DNA of 17,686 nucleotides from CAYFUR01 sp964346275 (GTDB lineage: Bacteria > Sumerlaeota > Sumerlaeia > SLMS01): the NCBI GenBank assembly GCA_964346275.1, contig CAYFUR010000076.1:1-17686 (forward strand), in the 5' to 3' direction. Position numbers and translations under genes: made by a program. The notes under the pieces were generated by a model. That model did not search any database, was not told the origin of the DNA, and worked only from the letters and a program-made list of their open reading frames with translations. Each line of letters opens with the position of its first letter. Position 1 is the stretch's first letter. Shown piece after piece: positions 13,240 through 17,686 of this stretch.

Positions 13240-15027
13240 TTGAACCGCTACACCACTGCTTTTGTGCTCACGGCGCTGCTTTCTCCAAACGCCTTCGCTG
13301 TCAATCCCGATGCCGATACATTGCTTGGCATTCACTGGTATCCCAATACGGATTCCATCTCCGTCGGCCAGCCCACCGATGTTGAGGCCATGTCGAGCAA
13401 CGAGCCCGTCTGGGTCACCGAAATCACCCACGTGGACGCGGCGGACGCCCCGCCCTGGGACCAGCCCGGCTACTTCGTGAATCACAGCCAGAAGGTGATG
13501 TCGGGCAAAGGACACTCGGTGATTTTTCGCATGCAGCCCTATTGGAGCCGCAACGTCCCCCATCCCGACGATCCCTACACTTTGTCCGATTACGCCAACG
13601 ACGCCGAAGCTGCGGCAAACACCCTGAAAGATTACGTGCACATCTGGCAGATCGGCAATGAAGTCAACATCATCGAGGAAAACAAGAAGTGGAATACCTC
13701 GACCAGCGATTACGATATCAACTGGGAGCCGGCCCCGGCGGATTACGCCCAGACGTATATCACGATCCGCGACGCGATCCACGAGGTAGCGCCCTCCGCG
13801 CCGCTGGGTGATCAGATCGTGCTCATGCAGCCGGTCTCGCCCGGCCCCGACGACGCTTTCCGCTATATGGATGGCAATGAATTCCTTTACCGCATGATCG
13901 ACGCGGTGCCGGACAAGAGCAAAATCGACGGGTTCGCGCTTCACTCTTACGCGGAGCCCGGCGGCGCGAACTATGGTATAGACGGCTATATGGACGCGCT
14001 GACCGAGCAGCTCGCGATTATCGATGCCTTTGGCCTGTCCGATCGCCCGATTTACGTGACCGAATTCAACAAGCACATGCCGAATTCCGCGGAAGCCAAT
14101 ATCGGCGCCAAGTTCCTCTATCGCTCTTACCAGGCAATGAACGATTGGAACAACGGAACCGGCGGCCTTTGGCCGGGCCAGCCAAACCACAACATCATCT
14201 CGGCCACCTGGTTTGTCTATCCCGAGGGCGGTTGGCAGGATTATTCGCTGGAATACTGGAAGGATGAGATCGCCTCGACGGACAAGGAGCTGAACCCGTG
14301 GTATAGCTTCCAGCACGCCGCGGGACTCAATCTGCCCGCCGGCGCCGCGGGCGGCGGAGCCAACGTGCTGCCCAATACGCTCTGGTGGGAAGACGATTTC
14401 AGCTCGCTCGACACAACGAGCGGCCCGCCGGACTGGTATGACGAGCCGGTCGGCGGCGGCTCCGCCGCGGCCGGAAGCGGCGGCGTGCGCCTCCTGGGCA
14501 ACAACAGTTCCTTCGGCGGGGCGAGCCTCCAGACCCGGGGCTATGTCTATAGCGACTTCCGGGCGGAAGCCGAGTTCACCGTCGTGAATTCGGAAACCGC
14601 AAATGGCTCGCCGGGCGAGGCAAACTTCGATATCCGCATTCGGGAAGGTTCGAGCGGATATTCGCTGTCTTTCTATACAGACGGATCGAACACGCGGGCC
14701 GGAGAAGTCTGGCTGCGCCGGACCAACAACTGGTCGGAGAACATCGACGGACTGAATGCCTCGATCCCCGGCGGAATCAGCGACGGCGATCAGTTCCACG
14801 TCGTTATCGTGGCCGATGGTTCGGCCATCGATTACGAGATATACAAAAACGGCGGGGAGACGCCATCCGTGAATTGGTCTGTCACCGATTCCGGCCAGGC
14901 CGTTGGCCGCATCCGGCTCGGCTCCTACAACGTGAATGAAGTGGTCCTTGATCACTTCTGGCTCGGCGGAGTCGATTGGGCCGGGACGAATGTGACGCTG
15001 AATGCGGAAAGCTGGAAATTGTATTAA
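13240..15027 (+). CDS. Secreted clan GH-A glycoside hydrolase with C-terminal beta-sandwich-like domain
   Basis: 595 residues from a TTG at 13240, chosen because GAGGGAGG lies 7 bases upstream and a Sec signal peptide then begins at once (NRYTTAFVLTALLSPNAFA, cleaved near residue 20). Residues 25-365 look like a TIM barrel of clan GH-A: GIHWYPN (30-36), WVTEITHV (58-65), WQIGNEVN with likely acid/base Glu141, FALHSYAEPGG (232-242), IYVTEFNKH with likely nucleophile Glu275, and TWFVYPEGGW (323-332). After a Gly/Ala-rich linker (366-376), residues 381-595 start EDDFSSLDTTSGPPDWY and look like a concanavalin/LamG-type beta-sandwich, probably carbohydrate binding. The enzyme should be exported and attack a polysaccharide; GH5- and GH39-like families are possible and I cannot decide the substrate. 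A LacI-type operator precedes it and a strong terminator follows, so it is a single-gene unit under sugar control. Confidence 0.85.
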   Translation: MNRYTTAFVLTALLSPNAFAVNPDADTLLGIHWYPNTDSISVGQPTDVEAMSSNEPVWVTEITHVDAADAPPWDQPGYFVNHSQKVMSGKGHSVIFRMQPYWSRNVPHPDDPYTLSDYANDAEAAANTLKDYVHIWQIGNEVNIIEENKKWNTSTSDYDINWEPAPADYAQTYITIRDAIHEVAPSAPLGDQIVLMQPVSPGPDDAFRYMDGNEFLYRMIDAVPDKSKIDGFALHSYAEPGGANYGIDGYMDALTEQLAIIDAFGLSDRPIYVTEFNKHMPNSAEANIGAKFLYRSYQAMNDWNNGTGGLWPGQPNHNIISATWFVYPEGGWQDYSLEYWKDEIASTDKELNPWYSFQHAAGLNLPAGAAGGGANVLPNTLWWEDDFSSLDTTSGPPDWYDEPVGGGSAAAGSGGVRLLGNNSSFGGASLQTRGYVYSDFRAEAEFTVVNSETANGSPGEANFDIRIREGSSGYSLSFYTDGSNTRAGEVWLRRTNNWSENIDGLNASIPGGISDGDQFHVVIVADGSAIDYEIYKNGGETPSVNWSVTDSGQAVGRIRLGSYNVNEVVLDHFWLGGVDWAGTNVTLNAESWKLY

Positions 15028-15052
15028 TTCCGCCGGGAAGGCTCGGAGACGC

Positions 15053-15094
15053 GGCCGGGTTGCCGAGAGGCAGTCCGGCCATCCTTTTTTGTTT
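15053..15094 (+). terminator. Rho-independent terminator of the glycoside hydrolase gene
   Basis: The arms GGCCGGGTTGCC (15053-15064) and GGCAGTCCGGCC (15069-15080) pair over all 12 positions in RNA, counting two G-U pairs, around a GAGA tetraloop. A T-rich run, ATCCTTTTTTGTTT, follows. It lies 25 bp after the hydrolase stop. Confidence 0.9.
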
Positions 15095-15128
15095 CACAGC
15101 CCCGGTCAATGCTCCTCCGGGACCTTGC

Positions 15129-15158
15129 TTGACCAATGGGTCGGCAAGAAGATAGCTT
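15129..15158 (+). promoter_or_regulatory. Candidate glyA promoter
   Basis: TTGACC at 15129-15134 and TAGCTT at 15153-15158 are 18 bases apart, downstream of the hydrolase terminator and about 70 bases before glyA. A promoter must exist here because the terminator isolates glyA. The remaining leader holds a small GGGTGG/CCGCCC hairpin and no glycine-riboswitch-like fold that I can recognise. Confidence 0.4.
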
Positions 15159-15231
15159 AGTGTTTCATCGGAGGCATTGGGTGGTGGTTTCGCCGCCCTC
15201 GCCCTGAATTATTCAAACAAGGACGGTCCAA

Positions 15232-16497
15232 GTGAGCATAGCCCCGGAAACAACCTCCCATCTGCAAGCCCAGGATCCTGAAGCCTTTAAGGCGGTTCAG
15301 CACGAAGTCGAACGGCAAATCAACACGCTGGAAATGATCGCCTCGGAGAATTTCGCATCCAAGGCCGTTCTGGAAGCGGCGGGGACGGTTTTGACCAACA
15401 AATACGCAGAGGGATACCCGGGTAAACGCTACTACAGCGGTTGTGAACCTTCGGATGAGGCGGAAAACCTGGCCATCGCCCGCGCGAAAGAGCTCTATGG
15501 CGCGGAGCACGCCAATGTTCAGCCCCACAGCGGCTCGACGGCCAACCAGGCGGTTTTCTTTGCGGCATTGAAGCCCGGCGACACGGTGCTATCGCTCTCT
15601 CTGGCCCACGGCGGCCACCTGAGCCACGGCCACAAAGTGAACATGGCGGGTCAGTACTACAATATCGTGAACTACGGCGTGCGCCAGTCGGACGAGCGCA
15701 TCGACATGGACCAGGTGGCGTCCCTCGCCCGCGAGCACAAGCCCAAGCTCGTCATCACCGGCGGCTCGGCCTATCCGCGCCTCATCGATTTCGCGGCGTT
15801 CCGCGCAATCGCCGATGAAGTCGGCGCGACGTTCCTCACCGACATGGCGCACTTCTCCGGCCTCGTGGCCGGCAAGGCCATTCCCTCGCCCGTTCCCGAT
15901 TCGCACATTGTGACCACCACCACGCACAAGACGCTGCGCGGCCCACGCTCCGGCCTCATCCTCTGCAAGGAAGATTGGGCGAAAAAGATCAACAAGGCGG
16001 TCTTCCCCGGTCTTCAGGGCGGTCCGCTGATGCACATCGTCCTGGCAAAAGCCGTCGCCTTCGGAGAAGCGCTCACCCCCGCGTTCCAGGCCTACGCCAA
16101 GCAGATCATCACGAACGCCCAGGCGCTCGGCGACGTGCTGGTGGAAAAAGGTCTGCGCCTTTGCAGCGGCGGCACGGACACCCACCTGGTGCTGGCCGAT
16201 CTGACGCCCTACGAAAACGTGACGGGCAAGGCCGCGGCGGACGCCCTCGAAAACGCCGGTATTACGGTCAACATGAACATGATTCCCTTCGACAAGCGCA
16301 AGCCCATGGAAACAAGCGGCATCCGCATCGGCACCCCCGCGCTGACCAGCCGCGGAATGAAGGAAGAGGAAATGCGCCGGATCGGCGAATGGATCGTGGA
16401 AATTATCAAGGACCCCTCGGACGAAAGTGTGCAAAAGAGAATCAGTTCGCAAGTGAAGGAAATGGCACAGAGTTTTCCCTACCGCGCGGACGAATAA
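15232..16497 (+). CDS. glyA: Serine hydroxymethyltransferase
   Basis: 421 residues, normal for bacterial SHMT. This cytoplasmic PLP enzyme interconverts serine and glycine with tetrahydrofolate as one-carbon acceptor. The start is a GTG with AAGGA 8 bases before it. Hallmarks in order: EMIASENFASKAV (34-46), TNKYAEGYPGKRYYSGCEP (55-73), ANVQPHSGSTANQAVF (94-109), LSLAHGGHLSHG (122-133), LTDMAHFSGLVAGK (202-215), the PLP-lysine motif TTTTHKTLRGPRSG (Lys233), and FPGLQGGPLMH (258-268). The segment usually read GGCEYVD is here SGCEPSD, a small departure that leaves the catalytic residues intact. The gene has its own terminator immediately downstream and the hydrolase terminator upstream, so it is a single-gene unit. 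Confidence 0.97.
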   Translation: MSIAPETTSHLQAQDPEAFKAVQHEVERQINTLEMIASENFASKAVLEAAGTVLTNKYAEGYPGKRYYSGCEPSDEAENLAIARAKELYGAEHANVQPHSGSTANQAVFFAALKPGDTVLSLSLAHGGHLSHGHKVNMAGQYYNIVNYGVRQSDERIDMDQVASLAREHKPKLVITGGSAYPRLIDFAAFRAIADEVGATFLTDMAHFSGLVAGKAIPSPVPDSHIVTTTTHKTLRGPRSGLILCKEDWAKKINKAVFPGLQGGPLMHIVLAKAVAFGEALTPAFQAYAKQIITNAQALGDVLVEKGLRLCSGGTDTHLVLADLTPYENVTGKAAADALENAGITVNMNMIPFDKRKPMETSGIRIGTPALTSRGMKEEEMRRIGEWIVEIIKDPSDESVQKRISSQVKEMAQSFPYRADE

Positions 16498-16523
16498 CCC
16501 CGCTGGAAAACCGAAAACCGATG

Positions 16524-16554
16524 AAAACAGGCCCCGATTTCCGGGGCCTGTTTT
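16524..16554 (+). terminator. Rho-independent terminator of glyA
   Basis: A perfect 13-bp stem pairs AAAACAGGCCCCG (16524-16536) with CGGGGCCTGTTTT (16542-16554) around the loop ATTTC. It begins 27 bases after the glyA stop. The A and T flanks make it usable in both directions, but only the rightward gene reads into it. Confidence 0.95.
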
Positions 16555-16600
16555 CGTACGATCAATCAACCCATCAGGGGATCGCCCCAAGCCTGCCCAT

Positions 16601-16630
16601 TTGACACCGGCGGGCGGGCGTGGATACGCT
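16601..16630 (+). promoter_or_regulatory. Candidate promoter of the nucleotidyltransferase gene
   Basis: A perfect TTGACA (16601-16606) is followed after 18 bases by TACGCT (16625-16630), about 54 bases before the start codon and just after the glyA terminator. The -10 keeps only the TA and the final T of the consensus. Confidence 0.5.
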
Positions 16631-16683
16631 CTTTGCCTCGACGTAAGATTCCATGAAACCTCCCGCAGGAAAGGGTTTGAACC

Positions 16684-17685
16684 GTGAGAGCAATTATTCC
16701 CGTCGCCGGATTCGGAAGCCGCATGCGCCCCCACACGCACACCCAGCCCAAGGTGCTGCTGCAGGTGGCCGGAAAGCCCATGCTGGACCACATTATCGAC
16801 GATTTGCGCGATGCCGGCGTGGACGGCGTCACCCTCGTGGTGGGCTATCTGGGTGACCGCATCGAGGAACACGTGCGCAAGCACCACAGCGACTTGACGC
16901 TGAACTTCATCGAACAAAAGGACATGCTGGGCCTGGGCCACGCCATCGCCATCACCCGCGACGTGCACAAAGACGACGAAAAAGTCCTGATCATTCTCGG
17001 CGACACCATTGTCCGGGCGGATTTCCGCAGCATGTTTGCCATGGATTCCAGCGCCCTGGCCGTCAAGGAAGTCGACGACCCGTCGCGATTCGGAACGGTG
17101 CAGCTCAAGGACAACACCGATGAAATCATCGGCCTGATCGAAAAAGATCCCAACCCGCCGACCAACCTGGCCATCGTCGGCGTCTATAAAGTGGACGACG
17201 CGAGGATGATGTATGACGCGCTGGAGCACATCATGGAGCGCGACATCAAAACGAAGGGTGAATTCCAGCTGACCGACGCGCTGGCGGTGATGCTCGAAAA
17301 AGGGCACACCATGCGCAAGTTCGAGATCGACGAGTGGCTGGATTGCGGCAAGCCGGAAACCTTGCTGCAAACCAATCGGCGCCTGCTCGATCTCGGTGGC
17401 GGTGATGTAGAGGAATACCGCCGGAAATACCCCTCGGCGGTGATTGTGCCGCCTGTCACCATCGGCGAGGATTGCCAGATCGAAAACAGCGTCGTCGGCC
17501 CCTACGTGTCTATGCGCCACAACGTAAAGCTGAACAACGCGATCCTGCGCGACTGCACCATCGCCAAGGAATCGGCCCTGGAAGAAGTCAACCTCCACGA
17601 CTCCATGATCGGCGAATTCACCCAGGTCAAAGGCGTGTCGGGCGCGCTGATCCTCGGGGATCATTCGGTTGTGATTCGGGATTAG
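16684..17685 (+). CDS. Sugar-1-phosphate nucleotidyltransferase with left-handed beta-helix tail
   Basis: 333 residues from a GTG at 16684, with AGGAAAGGG about 9 bases upstream. Such enzymes make nucleotide sugars (dTDP-, UDP-, GDP- or CDP-sugars) from NTP and a sugar 1-phosphate. The N-terminal Rossmann-like domain (1-235) shows the nucleotide loop AGFGSRMRPHTHTQPK (8-23), the catalytic Arg in GSRMRP, the metal/phosphate Asp in LGDTI (D107), GEFQLTDAL (192-200) and the sugar-binding EWLDCGKPETLL (217-228). From about 253 the chain shows hexad-like repeats (VPPVTIGEDCQIENSVVGPY, then VKLNNAILRDCTIAKES) ending GALILGDHSVVIRD, typical of a short left-handed beta-helix, which may serve oligomerisation or a second activity. 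It most resembles the RmlA/GlmU-like two-domain enzymes; which sugar and nucleotide it uses cannot be read here. The stop is one base from the window end, so any operon partner to the right is out of view. Confidence 0.9.
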   Translation: MRAIIPVAGFGSRMRPHTHTQPKVLLQVAGKPMLDHIIDDLRDAGVDGVTLVVGYLGDRIEEHVRKHHSDLTLNFIEQKDMLGLGHAIAITRDVHKDDEKVLIILGDTIVRADFRSMFAMDSSALAVKEVDDPSRFGTVQLKDNTDEIIGLIEKDPNPPTNLAIVGVYKVDDARMMYDALEHIMERDIKTKGEFQLTDALAVMLEKGHTMRKFEIDEWLDCGKPETLLQTNRRLLDLGGGDVEEYRRKYPSAVIVPPVTIGEDCQIENSVVGPYVSMRHNVKLNNAILRDCTIAKESALEEVNLHDSMIGEFTQVKGVSGALILGDHSVVIRD

Positions 17686-17686
17686 G

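Noticed and set aside
12907..14955. Long minus-strand open frame (682 codons) opposite gpsA and the glycoside hydrolase gene
   Set aside because: It mirrors genes with clear motifs, starts without a ribosome binding site, and its translation is a repetitive Val/Arg/Gly/Asp mix expected from antisense reading of GC-biased codons.
15095..15231. Glycine riboswitch upstream of glyA
   Set aside because: The leader is short and I see none of the tandem aptamer features, only a small hairpin.
15589..17664. Long minus-strand open frame (691 codons) opposite glyA and the nucleotidyltransferase gene
   Set aside because: It runs through two certain genes and the perfect glyA terminator, and its His/Val/Asp-rich translation has no domain character.

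Overview
The window carries thirteen protein-coding genes and no RNA gene, insertion sequence or CRISPR array that I can see. It is GC-rich and gene-dense, with short spacers, several TTG/GTG starts and clear Rho-independent terminators. The protein types suggest a Gram-negative-type, free-living bacterium of a poorly sampled lineage: a PilT ATPase, exported proteins with Sec signals, an exported protein with a long Pro/Ala/Thr/Gln-rich spacer, a secreted clan GH-A glycoside hydrolase behind a LacI-type operator, and a DUF4914-like P-loop protein. A Planctomycetota/PVC-like or related candidate phylum (for example Sumerlaeota) would fit, but this is a guess from gene style, not phylogeny.

Left part (1-6284). 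The 3' end of a P-loop protein reads rightward and converges within 3 bp on a four-gene leftward operon. In transcription order that operon is carbamoyltransferase (5079-3241), SxtJ-like membrane protein (3230-2805), DUF5989 mini-membrane protein (2760-2539) and membrane-anchored SGNH/GDSL hydrolase (2529-1399). It looks like a compact carbamoylation and envelope-modification cassette of unknown substrate, and is the best candidate here for an undercharacterised system. Upstream of it, also leftward, is a single pilT-like gene (6284-5190) with its own terminator.

Middle part (6592-11391, rightward). A DPM-type family 2 glycosyltransferase is followed by a probable operon: a TIGR04283-type glycosyltransferase (the family linked to arsenosugar and rSAM/selenodomain loci), an exported DUF547 protein, a flavin disulfide oxidoreductase of the mercuric-reductase/lipoamide-dehydrogenase type, and a TVP38/TMEM64 membrane protein that overlaps it by 8 bp. 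The expected ArsM, radical SAM and TIGR04282 partners are not in the window.

Right part (11495-17685, rightward). A single-pass membrane protein of unknown function is followed by gpsA (phospholipid precursor synthesis). Next come a secreted glycoside hydrolase with its own operator and terminator, glyA (one-carbon metabolism) with a textbook terminator, and a sugar-1-phosphate nucleotidyltransferase with a C-terminal left-handed beta-helix. Together with the two glycosyltransferases and the carbamoyltransferase cassette, this gives the region a glycan and envelope flavour mixed with housekeeping genes.
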